In this document: piece after piece, positions 49,417 to 60,802 of the stretch
How positions within the stretch are numbered: position 1 is the stretch's first letter
Layout of the letters: every line of letters starts with the position of its first letter
DNA from: Cucumis sativus
Lineage: Eukaryota > Streptophyta > Magnoliopsida > Cucurbitales > Cucurbitaceae
Assembly: GCF_000004075.3 (NCBI RefSeq)
Contig: NC_026660.2
Coordinates: forward strand, 22,137,498-22,201,497
Direction: 5' to 3'
Length of the DNA: 64,000 bases
Translations under genes and position numbers: made by a program
Notes under the pieces: model-generated
Told to the model about the DNA's origin: nothing
The model's database searches: none
The model's input: only the letters and a program-made list of their open reading frames with translations

Positions 49417-52400
49417 ATGGTCGGTCACAAGAGGCATTTTCTTCCTCTCTTCCTCCTTGTCTCTGTTTCTATCCTCTTCTTCTTCACTCACTTCTACTCC
49501 TCCATTCCACCTTCCTTCCCTTCGAACCCTAACCCTGATTTCGCTCTCTCCAGGAGAATTACCGACCCTAAAACCTCTGGTTTCACTCTAATCGTGAAGG
49601 TTCTTGCTTACAATCGCCTCGATTCCGTGTCCCGATGCCTTCGGTCCATCGCCAATGCGGATTACCTTTCTGACCGCGTCCATCTCCATGTCTACATTGA
49701 TCATTACCCTAACGATGATGCACATATTAAGCTCAATGAGTCGCATCGGATCTTGCAATTCGTTGATCAATTTGCTTGGAATTTTGGGGAAAAGATAGTG
49801 CATTATCGGACGGGGAACGTGGGATTGCAAGCGCAGTGGTTGGAAGCTTGGTGGCCGAGCTCTGACAATGAGTTTGCATTCGTTGTGGAGGATGATTTGG
49901 AGTTGTCGCCGCTTTATTATAAGTTCCTGAGAAGTTTAATTGTGAATTATTATTATAATACTTCGAATTATGATCCTTCGATATACGGAGCTTCGCTGCA
50001 GCGACCAAGGTTTGTGCCAGGTACCACTTTCTTTTTGTTTGTGTGCGCTAACTGAACACTAAATCTCAAAGTTGCTGTGTATGGATTTGTAGAATATCTG
50101 TAGAATATATGTACATATAGTTGGGTTGTACTTGACTGTCTTTTTTCTTTACTGCTTTAATATAGTAGTAGTGGGAAATTCTTAGCTGATTGAAGTTTCA
50201 AAGCTTTCTTGCTATTAACATCCATAACTGTAAATAATGCCTTCTGAGAGTAGTACGTTTCACTGGTTAATTTCTCTAAGAATTATGTGCTTCTTCGGAT
50301 ATAATTTTTCAGGAGACGACAATAGGGCTCAACCTGATATAGCTTGTTTGTTTGTACATATTGAAATTCATTCAAATTATACTTTTTCATAGACCATATG
50401 TTGCTGCTTAGATAGTTCATTTAAATAATTGATCAAATTTTTAGTAACATGTATGATAGAATATCAGATTAAGGTTTTCGCTTAGTTACAGAAGTTTGTT
50501 GGTTATATTATAATTGTCTCTTGGTCCAAATATCTTGTGGGTTCAATGGGATATCCTGCGAAAGATACGAGGGTAACAAGATGATGGTTCCTAATCACAT
50601 GTGGGGCTTGATTTGCGGTTAAACTGATTTTTGATGGATGGAAGCCTGTATAAACCAATCTTTTGTTCACACTCTAAGATTATAGGATTCTTTTTCTTTT
50701 TTCTTCCCCTTCCTTTTTCTTTTTTATTCAAATTCCAACATAGTTACTTGCCTATAAATCTGTGTAGATGGGAGGTTAAGGGACTGCAAACTTCACAACT
50801 GTAACTATTGCTTTCTGGATCCTTTGTCATCACTGAATGAATTGCATAATTGTAATTTTTATATCCAACTCCTAAACAAGTAATATACCAAGTGGACCCT
50901 GATTCCAGCTTGATCCTTAGAATTTGATTGATCAATTTTATAAAGTAAAACCTCATATAGAGATAAATCCACCTGAATGCTGAGATTTTTTTCCCTTTCT
51001 GAGAGCAGTTCCATAGTTTATTTATTTATTGCTTTGCATGCTCTTTATAGGCTTATGCAGATAGCATTTTAGTGATCTTACAAATCTGTATGAGGTTCCA
51101 CAATAAATTTTTTCTCGTGTGAGGTGCCATTGGTTTTGAATAGAATTGTGCGTCCTAAATTCCACTGTTCAGAACAAGGTTATAGAAGTTCAGTAGAAGT
51201 GAGGAAATGTTTTCTTTTTCTGCACAAATGGTTGGAAGTTTCCTGAAACATTTGTTCAACTTTTCTCCTTTGAACCTAAGCCATGCTCATTGTTTTTTGC
51301 TCATAGGTAAACATGGTAATAAAATAAAGCTGGATGAAGGAACCAGAATGTTTTTGTACCAAATAGTTGGCACTTGGGGCCAGCTTCTCTTTCCAAGGCC
51401 TTGGAAGGAGTTTAGATTGTGGTATGATGAGCACAAGGCGATGGGCATTAAGCCACTACTTGACGGCATGGTATTTAACATAGTTATTGCTTTATTAGGT
51501 GATATTTTGTTCTTAAGATATTCTCTGTTCAAGTTTGTTCGTGGATTATTTGTAGGTGACAACAGGATGGTACAAGAAGCTGGGTGAAAGAATATGGACC
51601 CCTTGGTTTATTAAATTTATCCATTCTCGTGGCTATTTCAATATCTACACCAATTTCTTACATGAAAGAGCGCTGAGTACTTCTCACAGGGATGCTGGTG
51701 TAAATTATGGGAAAACAGCTGGTCCTGATTCACACTTACTGGACGAAAGCTCACTAGATTTCAATCTCCTAGAGATGAAGCCTCGAAGCAATCTGAAGTG
51801 GTATGATTTCTGCTTTAGAGAAGTTGTTCCTCAAAGAATTGTTAAAAGCAAGAGCGAGCTTGTTTCTGTGCTTCACTCTGTTCAGAAACATGAAAACATA
51901 GTCATTGTGAGCGTATTTGGGGTTTCAGAGTCCACGATGAGGAATTTTCTTTGTCATTTTGAGAGGTTAAACATAAAGAACTACATTTTGTTGGGCCACG
52001 AATCTGAGTTGCTCAATGATTTAACAAGGAGGGGACACCCAGTAATTTATGCAGACCAATTTCTGAAGACTCTCATAACTTCCAAATTTACAACTTTTGA
52101 AGGTACCACCTCAGAACTGGTGAAGTTAGTTCTAGCAAAGTTCTACGTTATTAAGTCATGCTTAGAACTTGGGTACAGTCCTGGATTGGTAGATGGAAAC
52201 ATGCTTTTTGTTAATGGCAATACATTCACAGACTTGAGTCTTGCTAATGATATCGTTTCTGGGCAGAGCTACGAACTTTTCTTCATTAAAAGCTCATCCT
52301 CTTCTCAGAAGATGTGGGCTAGCCATATGGTCGTCGAGGCCGAAGCCATTTTAGAGTCTTTGATGAGTAAAGGTTCCTCGTCACTTGACGGCATTAGTTT

Positions 52401-52644
52401 TGTAGGCATAGCAACTAAATTATTAGAAAAACATGGTGTTAAGTTCAAAACAGCTGAGGAGATGAGCTTTGGTGTGAATATTGGTAACAATCCTGCCAAC
52501 ACATCGTTAGGTGATGGAAAAAGGTTGGTGTTTTGGCCAGCTGAAACGAGTAATAATGACGTACAGAAACGGCTTGAGGAGGTGGGCTTTTGGATCATTG
52601 ATGGTGATCTTTCTTGCAAAGCTGTTTACTGTAATGGATTGTAG
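49417..52644 (+). CDS. Type II membrane glycosyltransferase, nucleotide-diphospho-sugar transferase fold
   Basis: Three exons join in frame: 49417..50020, 51307..51470 and 51556..52644, for 618 residues. A short basic N-terminus and one transmembrane segment (about residues 8-24) predict a type II Golgi or ER membrane protein. The catalytic domain begins at about residue 57 (TLIVKVLAYNRLDSVSRCLR), with VYIDHYPND, the GNVGLQAQWLEAWWP stretch and the metal-binding DxD-like VEDDLELSP (E158, D159, D160). This pattern resembles GnT-I (GT13) type enzymes. The second half (from about residue 290: PRSNLKWYDFCFREVVPQR, and GLVDGNMLFVNGNTF) is conserved in the plant proteins of this kind, whose sugar donor and acceptor are unknown to me. 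It is convergent with the PPR gene, 525 bp between stop codons. Confidence 0.87.
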
Positions 52645-53169
52645 CATTCTATCTTTAGTAATGCACAAACAATATTCATGAATTCTATACAAGATACTAT
52701 TTCAATGAGAAATTTTAGAGATTGGTTTTTGTCCAGTAATGTTGCAGGAACTTAAATACTTATCTTATTTCCCATAGAAAGTCTGTCTGCAAGCATATAC
52801 TTCAAAATGCCCTTAGACTCGCAAAGTTACAAATGAATAGAAGGGAATTTGAACGATAGACATTTTATGTTTTACCACTTTTACAACAATAAATTGACAG
52901 TATGATGAGATTGGATTCTTGTACATAGCTACTTTTGAGCTGTTGAGTGCTCACGAAGTAGTACTGAGATGATCTTGAAGTTGCCACCTGCCTATCACGA
53001 CCTTCCTTGTAATGAGATGAACTTTGAAGCTGCCTATCACAACCTTCCTCGAACGGGATCTGTCTAACAGGTTGTAGTTTTGTGTCCTTGAGTTCTAAGG
53101 ATTGCCTTCGTCATTCTTAATCATCTTGGATTGTGACTTATGAATTTTTCGTCGGAATAATTTATCGAA
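52645..53169. other. Convergent 3' region between the glycosyltransferase and PPR genes
   Basis: Both 3' UTRs should lie here. CTGCCTATCAC(G/A)ACCTTCCT occurs twice, near 52988 and 53031, each after a TTGAAG word, as a small tandem duplication. No further gene. Confidence 0.5.
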
Positions 53170-55671
53170 TCAAACTGATTCTGCTAACCAATCACCTAAT
53201 TCAAATCCCTCCACTCTCTCTTCAGCCACAAAAGCATGCACTTGGTCATAAATTTGGACCCAACTACAGCCAGGGTTCTTTTTGGCTCCCCTAGACTTCA
53301 TCAGTTCCCTAATTTTGTTTGCCTCATCCCACCTTCCTGTTTCTGCATATATATTTGAAAGAAGAATATAGTATCCACAATGCTGAGGCTTTAGCTCAAA
53401 TAAATGTTCTGCTGCCCTACGCCCTAGCTCAACATTTCCATAAATTCGGCACGCACCGAGCAAAGCTCCCCAAATATTTGCATCAGGTGCTATGGGAAGT
53501 TGCTGAATAAGCTTTGCTGCCTCTTCTACAAAACCAGCACGGCCGAGTAGATCAACCATACATGTATAGTGCATTTCGGTTGGTTCAAGACGTTGTGCTA
53601 ACATCTCACTGAAGTATTGCCAGCCACGTTCAACTAGTCCTCCATGACTACAAGCTGACAGAACTGCAATATATGAAACTAAATCATATTGCACAGTGTC
53701 ATCTCTCATGGCTTCAAACATACTAATTGCAGTTTCCAACTCTCCTATCATTCCATATCCCAAAATCATAGTATTCCAAGAGGCTACATCTTTGAATAGA
53801 ATTTGGTTAAAGAGTCTACAAGCAATATCAATTCTTCCACATTTTGTATAAAAGTCTAAAAGGGAATTTGAGACAAAAAGATGAGAGTAAAGATGATTTC
53901 TTAATGCTACACCATGAACCTCTTTTCCTTGCTTGAGTGCAGCTAGATTTGCACAAGCTGATATGACACCCACAAAAGAAACAACATCAGGCTTCTTACC
54001 AAGCAGCCTCATTTCTGAGAACAAATTTAGAGACTGCAAGCAATCGTCAGTTTCAGAATATCCTATGATTAATATGTTATAAGAAACTTCATCTTTACGG
54101 GATGTGTTAAAGACATTCCGAGCAGAATGAAGACAACCGCATTTCGCATACATGTCTATCAGAGAATTGGAAACAAACAAATCGGATGTTAGTCCTATAC
54201 GAACTCCCATGGCATGTATTTCTTTGCCAGGACCAAGGAAACCCAAACGCGCACAAGCAGGAAGAACATTAGTGAAGGTCACTGCATTGGGACATTCACC
54301 AGTCTCTTGCATTTGTATAACAAATCTTATCGCTTCCAATGGAAGCCGGTTTAGAGCATAATTAGCGATCATAGCATTCCAAGAAACAATGTTCCTTCTA
54401 TCCAAGTTGTGGAATATGGTAGATGCCTCAGTTGAATGACCAGATTTCGCATACATATCAATCAGTGAATTTGCAATGAAAATATCAGTTTCTGTTCCCA
54501 TTCTCATACTGAACCCATGAATTTCTTTTCCTGCTTTGAAACATTCCAGTTCAACCAACACAGGTAGAATGCTCGAAATGGTGACGGAGTTTGGTTGGGC
54601 TCCTGCATCGATCATCATCCTGAAAGCATTCAAGGCATCCCAGCAACGACCCTTACAAGCTAGACCATTGATTATTGAATTCCATGAAACTTCATTCTTC
54701 TCAACTGTCTCATTAAAAACTTGCCATAAAGCTTTCACACTCCCACATTTCCCGTATGCATCCACAAGTGCATTGCAAGTGGTTACTTGAGAATCCAAAC
54801 CAACTTTCACACTGTAACAATGAATTCGTCTTGTCATCTCTTCATCTTCAAGCGCAGCAGAAATCGGTAACAGACTAATAACACTCACCAAATTTGGTTT
54901 AATCACAGACCTCAAAATCATCCAAAAGTAATAGTTACGAGCCTCCGTATAATCCCCATTAACCGAAAGGAGCCCGATGATCGTATTCCATGAGACGACA
55001 TCTCTCTCAGGCATTTCATCGAACAACCTTCGCGCATCATTTAAGAACCCACAATTCCCATACAGCATCAACAGGGTATTGCCAACATAAACATCAGTGT
55101 CAAAACCCAACTTAAACACAACCCCATGAACCTCCATACCTTTGCAAATATCAAACGAATCAGAACACAACTTGAGAACGAAAGGAAACGTATGGTCATC
55201 GAGTTGAACACCGCGTCGAACCATTCTGTTGTACGTCTCGAACCCATCAAACGTCCCATTCCAAGCAATGGAGTGAGCCCGAATCAAGGTATTCCACAGG
55301 AACGCAGTGCGGCAATTCTGGAAAGTTTGATTGAAGAGAGAACAAAACGATCCTGGGTGTTGAAACTTGGCGTAATTGAGAATAAGGGAAGCACAAAGTG
55401 AAACGCTACGAGGAAGAAAGCCATTGAGAATGCCAAGGGCGTGGACTTGTTTTGTTTGAAGAAGTGATTGAACCTTGGAGCACAGTGTGAGGAGGTTGAT
55501 GTGAATGTAAGAATTTGGGTCTGTACTGCTGCTTGGAGGAGAGAGTGGGGATTGTAAAGCGGAAACGAGTATGGGTTGAAGGAAATTTCTGTATTGGAAT
55601 CGAATGATTTGAGAAGGGAATGGGAATGGCAATGGTGAGACGATTGAGCTTCGAATGCAAAACTCTAACAT
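53170..55671 (-). CDS. Pentatricopeptide repeat protein, PLS class, E+ subgroup
   Basis: A single exon of 833 residues, ATG at 55669..55671. The N-terminal about 60 residues are rich in Ser, Pro and aromatic residues with few acids, which fits an organelle transit peptide. About fifteen or more PPR motifs of P, L and S type follow; typical S-motif text is SLIDMYAKCGCLHSARNVF and DVVSWNTIIG, and P-motif text is PNSVTISSILPVL. The C-terminus has E (IWGALLGACRIYGN through YYILLSNIYAETGRWDEA) and E+ (NPGCSWVQIYDQVHAFV) domains and stops without a DYW deaminase domain. Such proteins bind organellar RNA, mostly for C-to-U editing with a DYW partner in trans. The target cannot be read from family membership, and I do not assign an ortholog. 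Confidence 0.93.
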   Translation of the reverse strand: MLEFCIRSSIVSPLPFPFPSQIIRFQYRNFLQPILVSALQSPLSPPSSSTDPNSYIHINLLTLCSKVQSLLQTKQVHALGILNGFLPRSVSLCASLILNYAKFQHPGSFCSLFNQTFQNCRTAFLWNTLIRAHSIAWNGTFDGFETYNRMVRRGVQLDDHTFPFVLKLCSDSFDICKGMEVHGVVFKLGFDTDVYVGNTLLMLYGNCGFLNDARRLFDEMPERDVVSWNTIIGLLSVNGDYTEARNYYFWMILRSVIKPNLVSVISLLPISAALEDEEMTRRIHCYSVKVGLDSQVTTCNALVDAYGKCGSVKALWQVFNETVEKNEVSWNSIINGLACKGRCWDALNAFRMMIDAGAQPNSVTISSILPVLVELECFKAGKEIHGFSMRMGTETDIFIANSLIDMYAKSGHSTEASTIFHNLDRRNIVSWNAMIANYALNRLPLEAIRFVIQMQETGECPNAVTFTNVLPACARLGFLGPGKEIHAMGVRIGLTSDLFVSNSLIDMYAKCGCLHSARNVFNTSRKDEVSYNILIIGYSETDDCLQSLNLFSEMRLLGKKPDVVSFVGVISACANLAALKQGKEVHGVALRNHLYSHLFVSNSLLDFYTKCGRIDIACRLFNQILFKDVASWNTMILGYGMIGELETAISMFEAMRDDTVQYDLVSYIAVLSACSHGGLVERGWQYFSEMLAQRLEPTEMHYTCMVDLLGRAGFVEEAAKLIQQLPIAPDANIWGALLGACRIYGNVELGRRAAEHLFELKPQHCGYYILLSNIYAETGRWDEANKIRELMKSRGAKKNPGCSWVQIYDQVHAFVAEERVEGFELGDWLAESV

Positions 55672-58600
55672 TTAAGGTGAAGAATATGGCAAATTCATGA
55701 AAACAAGAGAGCTTGTTGCGGCTGTTGGCCGGCACATAGTGTATTTCGTCGCCGTGCAGCCTGCCAATTACTTTACGGTTAGCTTATGGTGTTCTTAAGG
55801 GAAAAAAAGTACGAAATATTACATAGATATTTAAATTTTATTTTAATTATTTTAAAAAATAAGATAGACGTCGATAGACTACTATACATATACGCATTCT
55901 AACATATATCAAAATTTGAATGGAGAAAAACAAATTTGAATAGAAAAAAAAATGGTAAATTTATGCACGTTAATAATGCTTATCGATATATTTATAATAA
56001 ACTTATTATTTTCTCATAATTTTAATCTTTGGTGTTCACATCAAGGTTCTCGAAATCACATAACATTCGGTTGATTTTTGAGTCAAATGCATCATGCATG
56101 TGTTATTTATCAAATTTTTGGGCAAGTTGAGTTGAGGGCGAGTACAAGAGAAAGAGAGTTGGTTTGGGCTTTTGACTCGAGCTATCTTTTTCTTGAGGTC
56201 CACATGTGTTGTAGTATGTTTCATTCATCTAACGGTGAGGGTTGACGTTGATCTCATTCTTGGTCAAGCTGAGATCAAGTAAGTTCAATTTGGAACTTGA
56301 CTTGAACTTCCCTCTTTCCATTTTTAATTGAGCCTTATGGTGTTTTTTTTGTTTGATTTTTGACATTCTCTTAAAAAAATAGTTTGCAAACTCCACAAAC
56401 TTGATTATATTATTAAGCCAAAAATATCCAACAGACATCAATAATAAATATGATCTCTTACCTTCTTTTTAACTATAATTGGAATGAGAGATACAAACTA
56501 TATTATCTAAAGTAGTGAATCCAAAAATTTTGTTGACGAATGACTTTATAATTCGATAATGTAACCTAAGTTTATATGAGGTTGATCATTAGACTAGCTA
56601 GTGGTGTGAGTATTATTTCAGATTTTTAAATATATATTATATAAAGAGTATGAAGTTGAAGGAGCTTCCGGACTTTGAACTTATATTATATCGATGATCT
56701 ATTGATCCCATAATATAACGTATATTAGCTACGCTATACATACTTTGACTTGTAATAATTTCTTATTTAATATTAAATTTTTTATTTAATAAAATGTAAA
56801 TGTAAAGTACTTTTAAATTTAGTTAGATATAAGAATATACTCATGTCTTCATGTGGTTCATTATTAGAAGTGCTTTTGTTTATATTATCAAATCTGAAAT
56901 AGAAAAACATTTACTTTTAAAATAAACATTAATTATTTAAAATAGAATATAATAATAAAACTGCATATCAATCATGTAAGACTTATCATAAAATATACTA
57001 TTCTAATCGATCTACTTTTACATTTTTAATTAGAGTAAAATTAACAAAAAATATTTATCAAATATAACAAAATTTAAGATCTATAATAGACACTAATAAA
57101 CAGTGATGAATCTAAAAAAATTATTAATGAAACTTTATAAATTAGTAAAAATAATATGAAAAGAAATATAATACAATAGGACTAGAAGACGTTTTTACCA
57201 CTCGACTAACTTTTGGTATTAATATTAAATTAGTTATAAAGATCATAAGTCTGAGAGGAAATTTAAGCCTCTTAGACCTATACTAAATCTGTCGATGTTA
57301 ATAAACTTCTATTTACAAAAGAGGATTCACGTGTTATTGATAAAATTTAAAATTTTATTATATTTTGTACTAACATTTTATAATTTACATTAATTTTTTT
57401 GTGTAAAATTAATTTTAATAGTATATATGCGTGTTTCAACTGCTCCAAATAATGGGAGTTGGTGGAAGTAGAAGTGTAGTAATTAAAAATTAAGGAGGTG
57501 ATTAAGCGACATAATCAGACTTTAACATTCCACTTATAAATATTGAAATATCTTCATATTCTCACAACCGACACCTTTTTTTTTATTTTTTTATTTGCTT
57601 TATTTTATTTATTAGATGTTCTTTATTTATTGTTTTATTTTTGGAAAAAAAATATTTATGCTATTCATTCTCTCTCTCTCTCTCTCTTTTATTTTGGAAT
57701 TTGATTCCCACTCTACTTTACTCACAACAGAATATTTAATTACTTTTTTTGTATTTTTTCCAAGTTAAGATCGTTTGCTTCATTGACTGGTTAACTAGTG
57801 AGCAATATAATAGCTTTTTGTTTTTTGTTTTTTGTTTTTTTGAAAATTGGGCAATAGTTCATTGATTATTACCCCTTCTGGATATTATAAATGAGTATCC
57901 CTATTTGCACCTATATATAATGTTATATTTTATTGGAAAAAAACAATATCATTCTTTGATAATTAATTCTATATTTATCTTTATAAAGTCTTTTAAAGTT
58001 TAGATATATACGAGGGTGGTGGTAGAAGTCTAGAGGTTCGAAACCTTCTTCGACTTTATTCTTTTTCATATAATATATAGAATATATTTTTTTATAAAAA
58101 GTTAAAATCGAAGAAAAATATTTCTAGACAATTTTGTTTTTCATCATTTTAATTAATTAAATTTATACATTCGTTTTAATTGAAATAAACGACAAGTTTG
58201 AAATTAAATGTGTTAAATTTGTGAGTTATTACTTATTATTGTTGTAAATTGATTTATAAATCGGAATTTATTTAAAATACAAACGTCTAATAATTAATAG
58301 GTAAGTACGAAACTCTTTGACACTTTTCATGTTGTAGATCAATACTATCTTTTATTTAATTTCAAGATTGAAGATTGAAGATGAAATTGAACTAATTTGA
58401 AGATAAAGATGAAGATTATAATCGTTCCTAACATTTTGGTTGTTAATTTTCACTCGGTAGGTTAAGTATATTAAAAAAATAAAATAATATTATAAGAATA
58501 TATATAATGAATTAAGATAAATTTTAAAATAAATATTAATAATATTTTGTAGACACTAATAAAAATAGATTTCTATTTTGGTTTTTATAAATTAAAATAC

Positions 58601-60062
58601 ACGTGCATTTTGAACACTTATATTAGTAAACAAGATTGTATCAAAATCAGTCCGATAGTAAAACTATCACCCAAACAAACTTTCCTAAAGTTAACCCAAG
58701 ACCAAGCTTTAAACATATGTTTGTTGGAGGAAAATGATAGACATAACTACCACTCTATTTACCTCAACCAATTTCAATAAATTTTAATCTTGATTAGTTT
58801 AAATTTAACATTGAGGAAAAATATTTAAGTTATAACTTACCATACAATAATTAAAATTAAACAAATCCAAAGTATGTATGGACCGAACATAATCCAAAAT
58901 ATGTATTGAAAATACATATCAAGACACCTAATTTAATATAACAAATGATATGATTTCGACCCTAATAAATAAATGAAACGATATAGTTGGTATAAATCAA
59001 TGTCAAAACCACACTAAAATGACTGTCTCTTATTCTAAATTGAATTATATGATATATTTGTCAATGTTTTACACGTTTATTTTGGTAAAATGTTTCTTCA
59101 AACGGAAAGATTTTTAAAATCCCTTGGAAAATGACAAAGGAATATTAACATAACATATATGCATTAGTTAGATACAAACACTTCCTTATGTACTTTTATA
59201 TATATTGTGAAATGGCAATTTTATTATTTTGACTTAGGGCTCAAAAACAAAATTTTGATACTCCATTTTTTATGTCCCAATATATATTTTATTTTATGCT
59301 AGTTTGAATACTGGTATTGGGGTTAACAATGGAAGAAAAAAACACAATATTCGTAGAATTAAAATGAGTTTGTTGGAAGAATAATAAAAACAATACAAAC
59401 TATTTATATTTTATGATAAAAAAATCCACTATGAACAAAAACTTGTTACACCTTATTTTACCATAAATTGTAAATAGTCGATCTATTTTGTCATTTCTGT
59501 CAGCTTTTTGAATTAGAATACAATACAAAATGCATATGGAACGTAACAAATCGTTGGAACAACTTCATTTTGAGATTTTCATCTACACGAACATAGATGG
59601 ATGAAATTGTCAAGATTTATCAAACGAAACCACGTGTATTGACTTAAAATATAGTTTTATATCCAACTACATATTTTTCCATCCACCTCATTTCACAAAA
59701 AAAGCGCACTATAACAAAATTTAAAATCCAGTCATAAACTATAACGTCGTTCAAAATAAATTAAATTCACAGATTTAAGGTTGAGAATGACTTCTCTTGA
59801 AATTTGGGCGTGCAAAAATCAGTCAAATCTATCCAATTTGAGAGCAAACATGCTTCATCTCGGTCAAAATGAGCACGGGGTTTACAAATGTCAAACGTTC
59901 GGGTTTAGAGTATTTTGGTCATTCGAGAATACCTTTTATTTTTAAAAATTAAAAAAAAAAACCCAAAATCTCAGTGTCGAGGTCGACAGAAATTGACTAA
60001 TAAAATACAAATTTACGAGTTTTTCTAAAAGTATGTTACTTTTAAAATGTAAAACAAAAAGT

Positions 60063-60118
60063 GTGTTACTTTTGCCAATTTTCCTTCAACGTGTTACTTT
60101 TGCCAATTTTCCTCCAAC
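60063..60118. repeat. Tandem repeat, 28 bp x 2
   Basis: GTGTTACTTTTGCCAATTTT then CCTTCAAC at 60063, repeated at 60091 with one T/C change. Confidence 0.92.
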
Positions 60119-60194
60119 CTCTTGTTCCACATTTGTTATACTAAAAAAATATTATTAACAAGATATTATAGTAAAAGATACAATCTCTCATTAC

Positions 60195-60196
<2 letters not shown>

Positions 60197-60225
<29 letters not shown>
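60197..60225. repeat. (AT)n microsatellite
   Basis: About 29 bases of alternating TA just before the inverted-repeat element at 60252. Confidence 0.93.
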
Positions 60226-60230
<5 letters not shown>

Positions 60231-60251
60231 AGAGGATTTATGAAAATATTT

Positions 60252-60380
60252 ACAAATATAGCAAAATATCACAATTTATAAATGTTAGACCATGATAAAC
60301 TTAAACATACTACCTATCACGATAGAAAGAAACAATAATCTATCACAATCGAGATTATGATATTTTACTATATTTATTAT
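60252..60380. mobile_element. Small AT-rich inverted-repeat element (MITE-like)
   Basis: ACAAATATAGCAAAATATCA on the left and TGATATTTTACTATATTT on the right are inverted copies. The interior contains CTATCACGATAG. It is related to 1791..1960 by its ends. It lies about 230 bases upstream of the phytocyanin start codon, so it could form part of that promoter. Confidence 0.6.
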
Positions 60381-60609
60381 TATTTTACTTCATTTCATTA
60401 TATATAAAAATAACAGCAAAAGTGATGATCAGCGAGAGCAATTAGAGGATAAATGAAGGGTATGTTAGCAAATGGTATATAGCTGGCAGCACAAGAGAAG
60501 CATGGTATTTCACTAAAGTGAAGACTACATACATCCTCTTCAGCACACCCAAATTTCCTCAGTACTTCTCATTCCCTTCCAATAATTCACAAATCCCTAG
60601 AAGAATTTA

Positions 60610-60802
60610 ATGGAACTCAGAAAGTACAAACCTGCCTTCCTCCTCCTCCTCTTCCTCTCCATCTCCGGCCGATCCGCCGTCCACGCCTACAAAAACCACA
60701 CCGTCGGCGATTCCCTCGGCTGGTTCGACAAATTGGAGAAACCTGCCGTCGATTACCAGGAATGGACCGCCGGTAAAACCTTCGGCCTCGGTGATTTTCT
60801 AA
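60610..60802 (+). CDS. Phytocyanin / early-nodulin-like protein, first exon only
   Basis: The ATG at 60610 opens a signal peptide (KYKPAFLLLLFLSISGRSAV, cleavage likely after VHA at about residue 26). The start of a plastocyanin-like domain follows (YKNHTVGDSLGWFD, then DYQEWTAGKTFGLGDFL). The exon ends at 60802 in phase 1 at a strong GTAAGT donor; the frame reading on to 60816 is intron. Phytocyanins are secreted or GPI-anchored cupredoxin-fold proteins of the cell surface; early-nodulin-like members lack copper ligands, but the ligand region is in the missing exon. I found no sequence for the expected continuation (FNTDNNHSVV type) in 60803..64000. Confidence 0.83.

Larger units (their letters stand above)
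55672..60609. other. AT-rich intergenic DNA, PPR 5' side to phytocyanin gene
   Basis: Nearly 5 kb without a supportable gene. The PPR promoter and leader lie at the left. Contents seen: fragments of the AT-rich CTATC/TAGCAAAAT repeat family near 55800..55990 and 57040..57120, a (TC)n run near 57669..57687, a GGTTCGAAACC word near 58033 in a tRNA-like context, the 28-bp tandem repeat at 60063..60118, an (AT)n run and an inverted-repeat element at 60252..60380. The last 100 bases are the leader of the phytocyanin gene. Confidence 0.5.

Noticed and set aside
57811-57842. TTTTTTG repeats as a possible telomere-like or regulatory array
   Set aside because: Only a few units of low-complexity sequence; they do not match the plant telomere unit TTTAGGG.
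58008-58075. tRNA-like stretch with GGTTCGAAACC
   Set aside because: A B-box-like word is present, but no cloverleaf can be folded around it by eye and no anticodon arm is apparent. It may be a SINE scrap.
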